64,000 bases of DNA from Oceaniglobus ichthyenteri (GTDB lineage Bacteria; Pseudomonadota; Alphaproteobacteria; Rhodobacterales; Rhodobacteraceae). Below, one piece after another: positions 52,464-62,608 of this stretch (positions are counted from its first letter, which is position 1; the number at the start of each line of letters is the position of its first letter). The notes under the pieces are model-generated. The model had not been told where the DNA came from, searched no databases, and saw only the letters and a list, made by a program, of their open reading frames with translations. A program made the position numbers and the translations under genes. The stretch covers positions 124,001-188,000 of the forward strand of contig NZ_QAGK01000002.1 of the NCBI RefSeq assembly GCF_003057885.1, written 5' to 3'.

Positions 52464-54830
52464 TCAACCCGTTCGGGTAAAAATCAGCCCCATGGAATCA
52501 TGCAGCGCGATCGCGCCGCCCTCGTATGCCTCATCGACCAGGGGCGTTGCCAAGGCCAAGGCCCAGCCGCCGCCGGACAGGCCGGGAATATCCATCGCCA
52601 AAGGATCAATCGGATCGGTCGGTTTGCCCTCCATATGCAACAGCGCAAACACCTGTTCACCGTCCGGCCCATGGCGCAGGGCGCGGAAAGCCGTGCGCCC
52701 GGCAATCGGCGTCATATAATCAAAATGATCTTTCGCCCCAAAGGCATTGCCCAACCAGGGCCGCGCCCGGCGAAAATTACGCAACGCCAGGGTGAATTTG
52801 GTTTGCTGTGGAATCAGCGATGAAAACCGGTGGGTGACATTGCAATATTCGTGCATGTCATCCATCCAGGCACGCGCCACCTGTTTCAATGACGCAACAG
52901 ACACGGGGTGCGGCCCGGCCAACGGCGGCTCGGCCGCAGTCAGCAGGCGTGCGATTTCCTCGAGATCATATTCTGTAACCTCAACCAAAGCGGGCAGAAA
53001 TTCAAAAAACCGCGCCAATTCATCGCGGGTTTCAAAGCCCAGCGCCTTGAGCCGTTTGAAATTACTGCCAATGGAATAGGAATATTCATCAATCTGCCAT
53101 TTCAGGCTGGTCACTTCCTCTGATACAACCTTGACGCCGTATTTATCGTCTTGGTTGCGAATAAACCCCCAATGGGCACGCGCCGTGGCGTTCAGAAAAT
53201 CCATCGGCACACCGGGCAACACCCCATAGGTCAGGGCGTGTACCACCGGGTTGTCATATGCCTTTTCCAAAATCTCCATCCGGGTGGCACCAAGGCGCGT
53301 ATTGATATTCATTTTCGGTGAAACTTGGGTGCCCCGGCGCAAAGTATCATGGTTGGATGTGCCAGAAATCCAGTTTTCGCCCACTTCCAACATTTCGCGG
53401 ATGCGCCAGAATTTCGACAACCAATAGGTATATAAAAACGGCGTGTTATGGGCAAAGGTCAGCGGCCCCCATTGGAAGATATCGTCATCTGTCTGCCGCT
53501 CGATCACGCTGCGATAGGTGCTGGAAAGCTCCCAATCCTCGTCCGGCCAGGGGCGTCCATCCTCAAATATGAACCAGGGGCGGTATTGTGTGCCGGCCAC
53601 ATCTTGCACAACGTCGGCCATGGATTGCAGATAGGCATCATCATGTTCCATGGTATTCGTGGCGTGATTCCAATTCTTGAAATCCTGCGCGCCGTCCACG
53701 CGCACGCCATCGGCGCCAAAATCAACCTTGCGCCGCTGCATTTCCAACAGGATCGCGCGCACCGTCGGGTTTTGATAATCAAGGTTCTGACCATACATGT
53801 TCGGCCCGCCAAAAAACCGCGGGTTCAGCGCGTTCAATCCCTGATTGTCAGAATGGCCAAACACCACATCCAAAATCAGCTTTTTCGGCTTGGACGCGAA
53901 ATTATGCAGCACACTGGCAAAATCGACCAATTCATCGGGCCGTCCGGTTTCCAACAGCACCGGGTTGACCGTGCCCATGCCGGAAATCACAATGTCATAG
54001 CCCCAGTTGGTGGTATCGGGGCGATGCAGCGTCACATCACACGCCCCCTCGCCCAAGGTATCCTGCCAGAATGACAGGCCGGTTTCATACACGGTTGTCG
54101 GCTCCACCGGCAAAAGTTGCACCGCGTCATAGCCCACGAACAACTCATCCGATGGCTCAAGAGGCAGCCCTTCGGCCACCCGATCTGACAGGCGTTTGTA
54201 ATACCGTGTGAGACTGGCCAGAGTGCCGCCAGCGGTGGCCGTGGGCACGTGAATTTGCAGAATATTGACCGGTGGGCCAAATTTATGGGGCACGGCGCCC
54301 TTTACGGCGGCGAAATAGGCCGCATCGCCGCGCCCTGCCTGCATGGCCGCCACATCATACAGTTCTGCCGGGGCAAACGCGCCAAACGGCAAAGACATCG
54401 CCAAGGGGTCGTAAATCCGGTGCCAATTGCCTTCGACATCGCGCCAGATCAGGGCGTAAAAATCACCGACGCGGTCGCGCGTGCCCGCAATCGCACCGCG
54501 CACGGCGGCAAACGTGCGGGTTTCGTGACGCACCGTGGGCACCAACACCCGGTCAAACCGCACATCCTGATGGGCCAGTGTCAGATCCAGCGGTGCCTGA
54601 GGGCTGAGCAGTTCGAGAAACACGTCGCCCTCGGGGATGCGGTTTTCCAACAATTCAGGTGTCCAGAAACTGAACCGTGCGACATCGCCATCCAGGGTTG
54701 CGCCCATATCGCGGGCGATTTCCTGTTCTGCATCGAAAATTGTCGGGGCATGGGTGTAAAGATCGCTGCATTTCCCAGACAGGGTTTGGGCGGCGTCCAG
54801 ATCGGGGGTGATACGGTTGGCAAGGCTCAT
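52464..54830 (-). CDS. gghA: Probable glucosylglycerol hydrolase (GH13-like)
   Basis: A 788-residue GH13-type alpha-glycosidase. Conserved regions appear in order: I LILDVVFGHSDNQG; II ADGVRVDGAQD with nucleophile Asp379; III WFIFEDGRPW with acid/base Glu423; IV SGTSNHDTLRR with Asp495. The N-terminal 250 residues are an extra domain. The overall form matches proteins annotated as glucosylglycerol hydrolase, first described from cyanobacteria, which release glucose and glycerol; I rely on recall, not a search. A ribosome site (GAGGGA) precedes the ATG. The synthesis operon is 44 kb upstream, giving independent support. Other GH13 activities remain possible. Confidence 0.72.
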   Translation of the reverse strand: MSLANRITPDLDAAQTLSGKCSDLYTHAPTIFDAEQEIARDMGATLDGDVARFSFWTPELLENRIPEGDVFLELLSPQAPLDLTLAHQDVRFDRVLVPTVRHETRTFAAVRGAIAGTRDRVGDFYALIWRDVEGNWHRIYDPLAMSLPFGAFAPAELYDVAAMQAGRGDAAYFAAVKGAVPHKFGPPVNILQIHVPTATAGGTLASLTRYYKRLSDRVAEGLPLEPSDELFVGYDAVQLLPVEPTTVYETGLSFWQDTLGEGACDVTLHRPDTTNWGYDIVISGMGTVNPVLLETGRPDELVDFASVLHNFASKPKKLILDVVFGHSDNQGLNALNPRFFGGPNMYGQNLDYQNPTVRAILLEMQRRKVDFGADGVRVDGAQDFKNWNHATNTMEHDDAYLQSMADVVQDVAGTQYRPWFIFEDGRPWPDEDWELSSTYRSVIERQTDDDIFQWGPLTFAHNTPFLYTYWLSKFWRIREMLEVGENWISGTSNHDTLRRGTQVSPKMNINTRLGATRMEILEKAYDNPVVHALTYGVLPGVPMDFLNATARAHWGFIRNQDDKYGVKVVSEEVTSLKWQIDEYSYSIGSNFKRLKALGFETRDELARFFEFLPALVEVTEYDLEEIARLLTAAEPPLAGPHPVSVASLKQVARAWMDDMHEYCNVTHRFSSLIPQQTKFTLALRNFRRARPWLGNAFGAKDHFDYMTPIAGRTAFRALRHGPDGEQVFALLHMEGKPTDPIDPLAMDIPGLSGGGWALALATPLVDEAYEGGAIALHDSMGLIFTRTG

Positions 54831-54984
54831 CGATATCCCTCATGTTATTTGTTCCTAAGCTAACCGGATGACGCCGAGTGTCCAGCAGATGCCGGGCAAG
54901 CGCACCGGCACGAAACACCGACGCCGCCCTTTTCGCGCTGTCGGCGGTGCGATATACAGGCGGTATAAAAACCAAAGGCCGACC

Positions 54985-56001
54985 ATGGCAAACACCCCCG
55001 ACAGGCCCGGCAGTGCGCCACCTTTCAACATTTTCATCGTTCTGCAAAACGGGCGCATGGCCTATGAGGCGGTGCTGTTCGCCGCCTCTTTGCGCCACAC
55101 AAACCCGAATTTTGCCGGGCGCCTGATCTTGGCCGAACCACAGCCCGGCCCCCTGTGGGCCGATGACCCGCGCGCATTGAACGATGATTTGCGCGCGCTT
55201 CTTACCGATCACTTCGGGGCCGAAATCGTGCCATTGCACAATCGGCATTTTGGGCAATCCTATGCCTATGGCAACAAGATCGAAGGTTTGGCATGCCTGC
55301 CCGAGGGCGAGCCATTCGTGTTTTTTGACACAGACACGCTGATCACCGGGGATTTATCACAGATCCCGTTCGATTTTTCCCGCCCCACCGCATCGATGAA
55401 ACGCACCGGCACATGGCCCACGCCCGAACTTTACGGCCCGGATTACAACGGCATCTGGAAATCGCTGTATGACCGGTTCGGATTGGAGTTTGAAACGACG
55501 CTGGATCTGACCCAGCCTGATAATTATTGGCAGCGTTATCTGTATTTTAACGCGGGTTGGTTCTTTTACGACTGTCCGAAAAAATTTGGAGAGCGTTTTA
55601 CAGACTATGCCGTTCGCGTGCGTAATGATCCACCGCGCGAATTGATTGGCCAATCGTTGGATCCGTGGTTGGATCAGGTGGTTCTGCCGCTGGTGATCCA
55701 TTCATTCGGCGGCGGGCGCGATACCATTCCGCCCGGCATGCTGGATGGCACCCATTCGTGCCATTACCGCATGTTACCCCTCATGTATGCCCGCGAAAGT
55801 GATCATGCGATTGAGGTATTGGAAACCATCGCCGCCCCGAACAAGATAAAAAAGGCGATGAAAGGGTATCCGCCAATCTTGCGCATGGTCTATCAAAACA
55901 AGGGTGAAAAGGCCCGTGCGATGTTTGATCGTGATAATCTGCCCCGCCGCGAACAGGCCCTGCGCAACCAATTGCGCAAGGCCAATCTTTGGATGCGCTA
56001 G
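54985..56001 (+). CDS. Glycosyltransferase-like protein (DXD motif)
   Basis: A 338-residue GT-A-like protein. The DXD-type motif Asp115-Thr-Asp117 lies in FVFFDTDTLI, after FNIFIVLQNGRMAYEAVLF and before a region with conserved His and Asp pairs (YNGIWKSLYDRF, QVVLPLVIHSFGGG). AAGG lies six bases before ATG 54985. It is divergent from the glucosylglycerol hydrolase gene. I cannot name the product; family knowledge gives a retaining or inverting transferase acting in the cytoplasm. Confidence 0.72.
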   Translation: MANTPDRPGSAPPFNIFIVLQNGRMAYEAVLFAASLRHTNPNFAGRLILAEPQPGPLWADDPRALNDDLRALLTDHFGAEIVPLHNRHFGQSYAYGNKIEGLACLPEGEPFVFFDTDTLITGDLSQIPFDFSRPTASMKRTGTWPTPELYGPDYNGIWKSLYDRFGLEFETTLDLTQPDNYWQRYLYFNAGWFFYDCPKKFGERFTDYAVRVRNDPPRELIGQSLDPWLDQVVLPLVIHSFGGGRDTIPPGMLDGTHSCHYRMLPLMYARESDHAIEVLETIAAPNKIKKAMKGYPPILRMVYQNKGEKARAMFDRDNLPRREQALRNQLRKANLWMR

Positions 56002-56007
56002 GCGAGA

Positions 56008-56409
56008 TCAGGCAAAACTGCGCGCCGCCAGAACACCCGCCCAAACGCTGACACCGGTCAGAACCGTGCCCCAGATGCCGTCAACCATCACCTGTTGAAA
56101 CGACCAATCGCGCATGACTGCATACGAGGTAAATTCATAGGTGCCATAGGCCATGGCGCCCAAAATTGCGCCATTGATCAATGCCTGTGTCGGATCGCCC
56201 ACTTTTATCGCGGGCCACGACACCAGCCAGATCGCACCGGCAATATAGAACAGATAAAACACGGCCGCCGGGCCAAAGCGCGGCGACTCGAGCACCGCAT
56301 CGCCAAGGTGTTTGACGAACAGTGGTTTCATGAAATTGGTCAACATGATCGCATCGGCAATCAGGAAAACGGCGGCGGTGACGATATAGGCGACGATGAT
56401 CTGGGTCAT
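56008..56409 (-). CDS. DUF2177-family membrane protein
   Basis: A 133-residue protein with about four membrane helices, alternating with short loops such as FMKPLFVKHLGDAVLESP. DUF2177 is a bacterial family of unknown function. It converges with the glycosyltransferase-like gene, six bases between stops. Start ATG 56409 is the only reasonable one. Confidence 0.85.
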   Translation of the reverse strand: MTQIIVAYIVTAAVFLIADAIMLTNFMKPLFVKHLGDAVLESPRFGPAAVFYLFYIAGAIWLVSWPAIKVGDPTQALINGAILGAMAYGTYEFTSYAVMRDWSFQQVMVDGIWGTVLTGVSVWAGVLAARSFA

Positions 56410-56465
56410 GGGATGCTCCGAAGGTTTGCCAATGTATACGCGGCACCCCCGGTTTTGGTTGCAAA

Positions 56466-56801
56466 TTAACCCAGCAATGCGCCTTGCACGGTATCATCCC
56501 ACCCCAGATACAACACCCCATCGGCACGGATCACCGGCCGTTTCATCAGCGTTGGGTGGTTGGTCAATTGGGCATCGGCCTCTGACGCTTTCATCCAATC
56601 GGACAGCCCGCGATAGGTGGTTGATTTCTTGTTAACCAATTTGTCGCCAAATTCCGTCAACAATTCCTGCCACTGCGCGTCGCTCAGGGGATCGGCACGC
56701 ATATCGTGAAATGTCACTTTATGGCCCGCAGCCTCCAGCGCCTTTGCCGCCTTTTTGCAGGTGTCGCATGTGCGAATGCCCATCAAGGTGATATCGGTCA
56801 T
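56466..56801 (-). CDS. ArsC/Spx-family protein
   Basis: A 111-residue thioredoxin-fold protein. GIRTCDTCKKAAKAL carries Cys12 and Cys15; LVNKKSTTYRGL and HPTLMKRPVIRADGVLYLGW follow as in YffB/Spx. A CxxC with Lys16 is like Spx, but the usual Gram-negative role (YffB) is unknown; true arsenate reduction cannot be assumed. Last gene of the thyA-folA set, its start overlapping the folA stop (ATGA). Confidence 0.85.
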   Translation of the reverse strand: MTDITLMGIRTCDTCKKAAKALEAAGHKVTFHDMRADPLSDAQWQELLTEFGDKLVNKKSTTYRGLSDWMKASEADAQLTNHPTLMKRPVIRADGVLYLGWDDTVQGALLG

Positions 56802-57283
56802 GTCTGTGGCCCTTTTCTGAGGTATTCATGCAAAACGCAGGTCGGTTCATCCTGCAAAGGATGCCGCCCCACCAAAACCCAGTTATCCGGGTTAAAATCC
56901 GGAAAAAACGTATCGGCCCCCGGAACATCCACGGCAACCTCGGTAATCAACAGGCGATCTGCCCGGTCAATCAGCGCGCCGTAAATGTGTTCACCGCCGA
57001 TACCGTAAATCCGGCGATGCCCTTCCTCAGTGGCGTGGTGCAGCGCGCCATCAACATCGCCACACACCACCGGCGCATTCAGATCCTGCGACGTCACCAC
57101 GATATTAAGCCTATTTTTCAAAGGCTTGAAAGGCAGACTGTCCCAAGTGCGCCGTCCCATGATCACCGCGCCCCCCATAGTTTCGCGCTGAAAGAATTTT
57201 AAATCTTCTGGTGCGCGCCACGGGATATCCCCGTTTTTACCAATGGCCCCACCGCGCGCCCGGGCAACAATCAGGCTGATCAT
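56798..57283 (-). CDS. folA: Dihydrofolate reductase
   Basis: A 161-residue NADPH-dependent enzyme making tetrahydrofolate. [28 protein letters not shown] covers the substrate and Met20-loop region in two blocks ([18 protein letters not shown]), and [19 protein letters not shown] follows as the cofactor site, then [13 protein letters not shown]. Start overlaps the thyA stop (ATGA). The pair recycles the dihydrofolate that ThyA makes. Confidence 0.96.
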   Translation of the reverse strand: MISLIVARARGGAIGKNGDIPWRAPEDLKFFQRETMGGAVIMGRRTWDSLPFKPLKNRLNIVVTSQDLNAPVVCGDVDGALHHATEEGHRRIYGIGGEHIYGALIDRADRLLITEVAVDVPGADTFFPDFNPDNWVLVGRHPLQDEPTCVLHEYLRKGPQT

Positions 57284-58071
57284 ACCGCGACTGGCGCGCG
57301 GATCGCCGGATCAGGATCGTACCCTTCAAAGGCGAAATCGTCATAACGGAAATCGAAAATCGAATCGACATCGCGCAAAATCTTCAGCTTTGGCAGGGGT
57401 TTGGGCGTGCGCGACAATAACAAATCCACCTGCTCCACGTGGTTGGAATAAATATGCGCATCACCCATCACATGCACAAAATCCCCCGGCTCATACCCTG
57501 TCACATGGGCCAGCATGTGCAACAACAGCGCATAAGACGCGATGTTGAACGGCACGCCCAGAAACATATCCGCCGAACGTTGATAAAGCTGCAGATGCAA
57601 TTTCCCATTCGAAATCCGCACCTGCCACAAGGTATGGCAGGGCGGCAACGCCATTTCGCCCACCTCGCCGGGGTTCCAGGCCGAAACAATCAAACGGCGG
57701 CTGTCGGGCGTTTTCCTGATCGCCTCAACCAGATCGGCAATCTGATCGACCGGCCCGTTTGGCCCGGGAAAACGCCGCCACTGCGCCCCGTAAACCGGCC
57801 CGAGATCGCCATTTTCATCGGCCCATTCATTCCAGATCGACACTCCGTTGTCCTGTAGGTACCGGATGTTCGTGTCACCTGACAAAAACCACAACAGTTC
57901 ATGCACAATCGATTTCAGATGCAATTTCTTGGTGGTAAGCAGCGGAAATCCAGCGCCCATGGCGTACCGGCTCTGCATTCCGAAAACCGACAGCGTGCCG
58001 GTTCCGGTGCGATCACCCGACACCTCTCCGTGCTCCAGAATATGCCGAAGTGCGTCATGATATTGTTGCAC
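57280..58071 (-). CDS. thyA: Thymidylate synthase
   Basis: A 263-residue enzyme, almost the E. coli length, making dTMP from d[14 protein letters not shown] binds the phosphate, the catalytic Cys145 is in [10 protein letters not shown], and [22 protein letters not shown] is the folate region. Classical ThyA, not flavin-dependent ThyX. First gene of the thyA-folA-arsC-like operon. The 171 bases upstream to gloA hold no gene. Confidence 0.97.
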   Translation of the reverse strand: MQQYHDALRHILEHGEVSGDRTGTGTLSVFGMQSRYAMGAGFPLLTTKKLHLKSIVHELLWFLSGDTNIRYLQDNGVSIWNEWADENGDLGPVYGAQWRRFPGPNGPVDQIADLVEAIRKTPDSRRLIVSAWNPGEVGEMALPPCHTLWQVRISNGKLHLQLYQRSADMFLGVPFNIASYALLLHMLAHVTGYEPGDFVHVMGDAHIYSNHVEQVDLLLSRTPKPLPKLKILRDVDSIFDFRYDDFAFEGYDPDPAIRAPVAV

Positions 58072-58242
58072 GCCCTACCCCCATTTGCCCCAGAATCGGA
58101 TTCAGCGGCTTATCGCACAACAGATTGACTAGTGCTAGGCGGGGCAACCTCGCCCTGCATGACGCCTGATCCGCAAGCAAAATCCCGCATTCAAACCGCC
58201 CGCACACCGTGTTAGGATGGCCCAAGCACAAGGGAGCAACCA

Positions 58243-58671
58243 ATGAAAATCAAATATCTGCACACGATGGTTCGGGTCAAGGATCTGGAAAAATCCAAGG
58301 CGTTTTACGAGCTGCTGGGCCTGGTCGAAACCCGGCGCATGGACAATGAAAAGGGCCGTTTTTCCCTTGTTTTCATGTCTCCTCCGGGTCAGGAAGATGC
58401 CGCCGTCGAGATGACCTATAACTGGGATGGTGACGATGGGCTGCCGTCGGATAGCCGCCATTTCGGCCATCTCGCGTACCGTGTCGAAAATATCTACGAC
58501 ATGTGCCAGCACCTGATGGACAATGGCGTGACGATCAATCGCCCGCCGCGCGATGGCCACATGGCATTTGTGCGGTCGCCTGACAATATTTCCATCGAAC
58601 TTTTGCAAGAGGGCGATCATCTGCCCCCTGCCGAGCCTTGGGCCAGCATGGAGAATACAGGACACTGGTGA
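58243..58671 (+). CDS. gloA: Lactoylglutathione lyase (glyoxalase I)
   Basis: A 142-residue VOC-fold metalloenzyme isomerising the methylglyoxal-glutathione hemithioacetal. Metal ligands: His7 (KYLHTMVRVKD), Glu in AAVEMTYNWD, His in SRHFGHLAYRVENI, and Glu in SIELLQEG. GGGAG precedes the ATG. Its stop overlaps the next gene's GTG (GTGA). Detoxifies methylglyoxal. Confidence 0.93.
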   Translation: MKIKYLHTMVRVKDLEKSKAFYELLGLVETRRMDNEKGRFSLVFMSPPGQEDAAVEMTYNWDGDDGLPSDSRHFGHLAYRVENIYDMCQHLMDNGVTINRPPRDGHMAFVRSPDNISIELLQEGDHLPPAEPWASMENTGHW

Positions 58672-59423
58672 TCCGGGCCGCACTGGCCTTGTCTGCCATT
58701 GTTTTTGCCACACCTGGGGCCGCGACCTGTCGACAGGCGCTGGCCTTGGGTCTGGATATTTCCGGATCGGTCGATGATACCGAATATCGCCAACAGCTTG
58801 ATGGGTTGGCCGCCGCGCTTATGGCACCGGCGGTGCAATCCGCGCTTTTGGCGATGCCCGGCACCTGGGTTGAAATTGCCGTATACGAATGGGCCGGGCC
58901 AGACGATCAACGCCTGCTTCTTTCGTGGTCGCCGATGACCGATGAAACAACGATCGCGCGCGCTGCCAAAACACTTACCATGATTTCTCGACGGCCCAGC
59001 GATCCGTCCACCGCCCTGGGCGCGGCCCTTGCCTTTGGCAATGGTCTGCTGGCCCAACGGCCCGATTGCTGGCGCCATGCCATCGATATATCGGGCGACG
59101 GCACATCTAATTCGGGGCCCCGGCCCCAGGACGTTCGCAAAACCTTGCCGCCGCATACCCCAACCATCAATGCGCTGATCATCGGCAGCGGCACCGCGGC
59201 CACAACAGAGCCGATGCAACCTGACATCCAAACCCTCAGCGGTTATTTTCACGCCCATGTCATTCACGGCCCCGATGCCTTTGTCGAAACGGCCAGCGGA
59301 TTCAGCGAATACCGCAAGGCGATGGAACGCAAACTGCTGCGCGAATTGCAGGTGCTTGCCATTGGCCGCCTGCCCGGTTCGCAGGGGTCAGACACACCGA
59401 TGCATCATGCGCCAAACAAATAA
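58668..59423 (+). CDS. DUF1194 von Willebrand A-domain protein
   Basis: A 251-residue exported protein: signal peptide about 1-21 ending PGAA before TCRQ. The MIDAS metal motif is LGLDISGSVDD near residue 33, and RHAIDISGDGTSNSGPRPQD and QTLSGYFHAHVIHGPDAFVE are the other conserved segments of DUF1194. A periplasmic VWA domain of unknown partner. GTG 58668 overlaps the gloA stop, with AGGA upstream. Translationally coupled to gloA with no obvious functional link. Confidence 0.87.
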   Translation: MIRAALALSAIVFATPGAATCRQALALGLDISGSVDDTEYRQQLDGLAAALMAPAVQSALLAMPGTWVEIAVYEWAGPDDQRLLLSWSPMTDETTIARAAKTLTMISRRPSDPSTALGAALAFGNGLLAQRPDCWRHAIDISGDGTSNSGPRPQDVRKTLPPHTPTINALIIGSGTAATTEPMQPDIQTLSGYFHAHVIHGPDAFVETASGFSEYRKAMERKLLRELQVLAIGRLPGSQGSDTPMHHAPNK

Positions 59424-59467
59424 TCGTGTCGCGCCAACGGCGCGCCCGTTTGGTCAGACCCCACAAC

Positions 59468-59965
59468 CTAATAAATATAGCGGATTTGATCCGTCCAGTA
59501 TCGTTCGACCCGGCGCAGCGTGGTATTGATAATCTCAACCCCGTCTGCCCCCAGAACCCCGCGCGATTGCAATCCTTCTGCGTGGCGCTCAAACAATTTG
59601 TGCACCACATCATGGACAGCCCGGCCTTTCGCAGTCAGCCGCACGCGCACGGCACGCCGATCAATACCGCAGCGCTGATGGTGCATATACCCCATCTCGA
59701 CCAGTTTTTTCAGGTTATACGAAACATTCGACCCCTGATAATAGCCGCGTGATTTCAACTCGCCCGCTGTCACCTCGTTGTCACCCACGTTGAACAGCAG
59801 CAATGCTTGGACCGGGTTGATTTCCAACACGCCCACACGCTCAAACTCATCCTTCAACACGTCCAGCAAAAGGCGGTGCAAACGCTCGACCAGTGACAGG
59901 CTGTCAAGGTATTCCGCCATAAAACCGCGCTCACTGAGCCCACTCAAACGTTCATGAACACTCAT
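59468..59965 (-). CDS. ldtR: LdtR-type MarR-family regulator
   Basis: A 165-residue winged-helix regulator. Resembles LdtR, known from Liberibacter and Sinorhizobium as an activator of L,D-transpeptidase and stress genes: LNPVQALLLFNVGD-type region here EINPVQALLLFNVGDNEVTA, with YYQGSNVSYNLKKLVEMGYM as recognition helix. GGAGAAAGAAG before the ATG. The L,D-transpeptidase at 41245 is a natural candidate target. Confidence 0.85.
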   Translation of the reverse strand: MSVHERLSGLSERGFMAEYLDSLSLVERLHRLLLDVLKDEFERVGVLEINPVQALLLFNVGDNEVTAGELKSRGYYQGSNVSYNLKKLVEMGYMHHQRCGIDRRAVRVRLTAKGRAVHDVVHKLFERHAEGLQSRGVLGADGVEIINTTLRRVERYWTDQIRYIY

Positions 59966-60047
59966 CTTCTTTCTCCACCAAAGCCGCTTGTGGGGTCAGC
60001 TTTGGGGGAGAAACCCTAATTTTTTGCAAATATTTATCGAACCTGCC

Positions 60048-60326
60048 CTAACGGCAGCTACTAAATATCGCTATGTCATCAATCAGCGGCGCAAAATGCG
60101 CGGGGGTGGCGGTTTGGCCGGTGACCCATTGATACAAGTCATGGTCATTTTCGGACAAAAGATCATCATAAAGATCCAGCCATTCAGGCGACAGCCGTGC
60201 CAGCCCTGCATCCGCATAAGCCCCCAGAATCAAATCCATTTCCTTGATCCCACGCCGGATTGAACGCATGTACAATCGCTTGACGCGAACATCTGGCGCC
60301 TCGCCGATCGGTTTTAATTCTTCCAT
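60048..60326 (-). CDS. sdhE: FAD assembly factor SdhE
   Basis: A 92-residue helical protein that promotes covalent FAD attachment to succinate dehydrogenase. RRGIKEMDLILGAYADAGL is the signature RGxxE motif with Gly and Glu; DDLLSENDHDLYQWVTGQ follows. Overlaps the start of the XRE regulator's 3' end by 13 bases. No sdh genes in the window. Confidence 0.92.
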   Translation of the reverse strand: MEELKPIGEAPDVRVKRLYMRSIRRGIKEMDLILGAYADAGLARLSPEWLDLYDDLLSENDHDLYQWVTGQTATPAHFAPLIDDIAIFSSCR

Positions 60327-60730
60327 GATAATTTCAGCTGTTTTTCCAGCCGCCCCACTTTGTTTGCCATACGCACCAGATCACTTTGGGTCTGGCGCAA
60401 TTCAGTTAGAATTTTCATGATATCTTCGGGCATTTCCACCGCGTCGCCCGGCGGGCTGAAATCTTCGCCCTCGCCGGTCAACAGCCAGCGCAGCGATACA
60501 TTCAACAGGCCCGACAACATGCTTAACTTATTGGCGCGCGGTTCGGCCATGTCGTTTTCCCAATTCCTCAGGGTCGATATCTTGACCCCGACACGCCGCG
60601 CCAGATCTTCCTGGCTCATGCCCACGGCCACCCGTGCGTCGGCCAGACGGTCGCCAAAGGTGGCCGTATCGTTGGAATACCAATTGCGTTCTGTCGCCGG
60701 TTCTTCGATCATTCGCTTTCCTTTTGCCAT
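60314..60730 (-). CDS. XRE-family helix-turn-helix regulator
   Basis: A 138-residue regulator. The Cro/C1-type HTH (about 27-80) has FGDRLADARVAVGMSQEDLA and VGVKISTLRNWENDMAEPRA; a C-terminal coiled-coil (about 105-137, LTELRQTQSDLVRMANKVGR) probably dimerises it. ATG 60730 matches the HTH domain length. SdhE follows with overlap, so it may be linked to the same physiology. Divergent from the aminotransferase. Confidence 0.9.
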   Translation of the reverse strand: MAKGKRMIEEPATERNWYSNDTATFGDRLADARVAVGMSQEDLARRVGVKISTLRNWENDMAEPRANKLSMLSGLLNVSLRWLLTGEGEDFSPPGDAVEMPEDIMKILTELRQTQSDLVRMANKVGRLEKQLKLSWKN

Positions 60731-60752
60731 GGGCGGCCTGCTAAAGACTTGA

Positions 60753-62011
<1,259 letters not shown>

Positions 62012-62012
<1 letters not shown>

Positions 62013-62407
62013 TGGATTTACCCGATTATTATTTCCGTGTGCGCGATAATGGCGCGTTCGTGTTTCGGGTGGAAAACGATGGCCGACAGCGACGCCTGGA
62101 GTTGGATCAGATCGCGGTCGTCAATCTGAACAAGGGCGAAATCAAACCCCACGGTGATCGCGCCCTCACCGCACAAGACAGTGCCGCCATAGCCAAATGG
62201 ATGGCCGAGCGCCGCGCGCTTTTGGCGCAGCGCGATCTTGATGATATTCACCGCGCCGTTGATTTTCTGAACACCACAACCCACTGGATTCAAAGCCGCG
62301 CGACCGATGAACAGGTGGATCAGGTGACCGACCGCCTGTTGTTGGCGATGCATGATTTACGCACGGTACTGGTGCGCAAACGGGCCGAACGCGGGCTGCC
62401 CGGTTAA
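62012..62407 (+). CDS. Hypothetical protein coupled to aatA
   Basis: A 131-residue protein with no membrane segment. N-terminal part reads as a small beta domain (YYFRVRDNGAFVFRVENDGR), C-terminal half as helices with many Arg/Asp. I recognise no named family. Start overlaps the aatA stop (TGATG), so it is translated with it. Function unknown. Confidence 0.8.
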
Positions 62408-62494
62408 GAGCGCCGCGCGTGCAATTTCCCAAATATTCATGGTTCCGTAACAAAACACAGGCAGATTAACCGTAAACCCGCAAAGGAGACGGTT

Positions 62495-62608
62495 ATGAAT
62501 CTACCACTCGGCCTTGATGGAATTCTTGTCGCCTGTTTGTCACTTTTTCTGATCGGCGAATTGCGCAGGGCGCTGTGGCACGCCGTTATTGCGGAACGGC
62601 GAAGGTAA
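62495..62608 (+). CDS. 37-residue small membrane protein
   Basis: Reads MNLPLGLDGILVACLSLFLI then a basic end (ELRRALWHAVIAERRR). One hydrophobic helix of about 15-18 residues with positive C-terminus. AAAGGAGA, five bases before the ATG, is a strong ribosome site. Its 3' end overlaps the convergent DUF4198 gene by 23 bases. No recognised family. Confidence 0.55.
   Translation: MNLPLGLDGILVACLSLFLIGELRRALWHAVIAERRR

Noticed and set aside
59431-59443. Short hairpin GCGCC-AAC-GGCGC after the DUF1194 gene
   Set aside because: Five-bp stem without a T-run; too weak to call a terminator.
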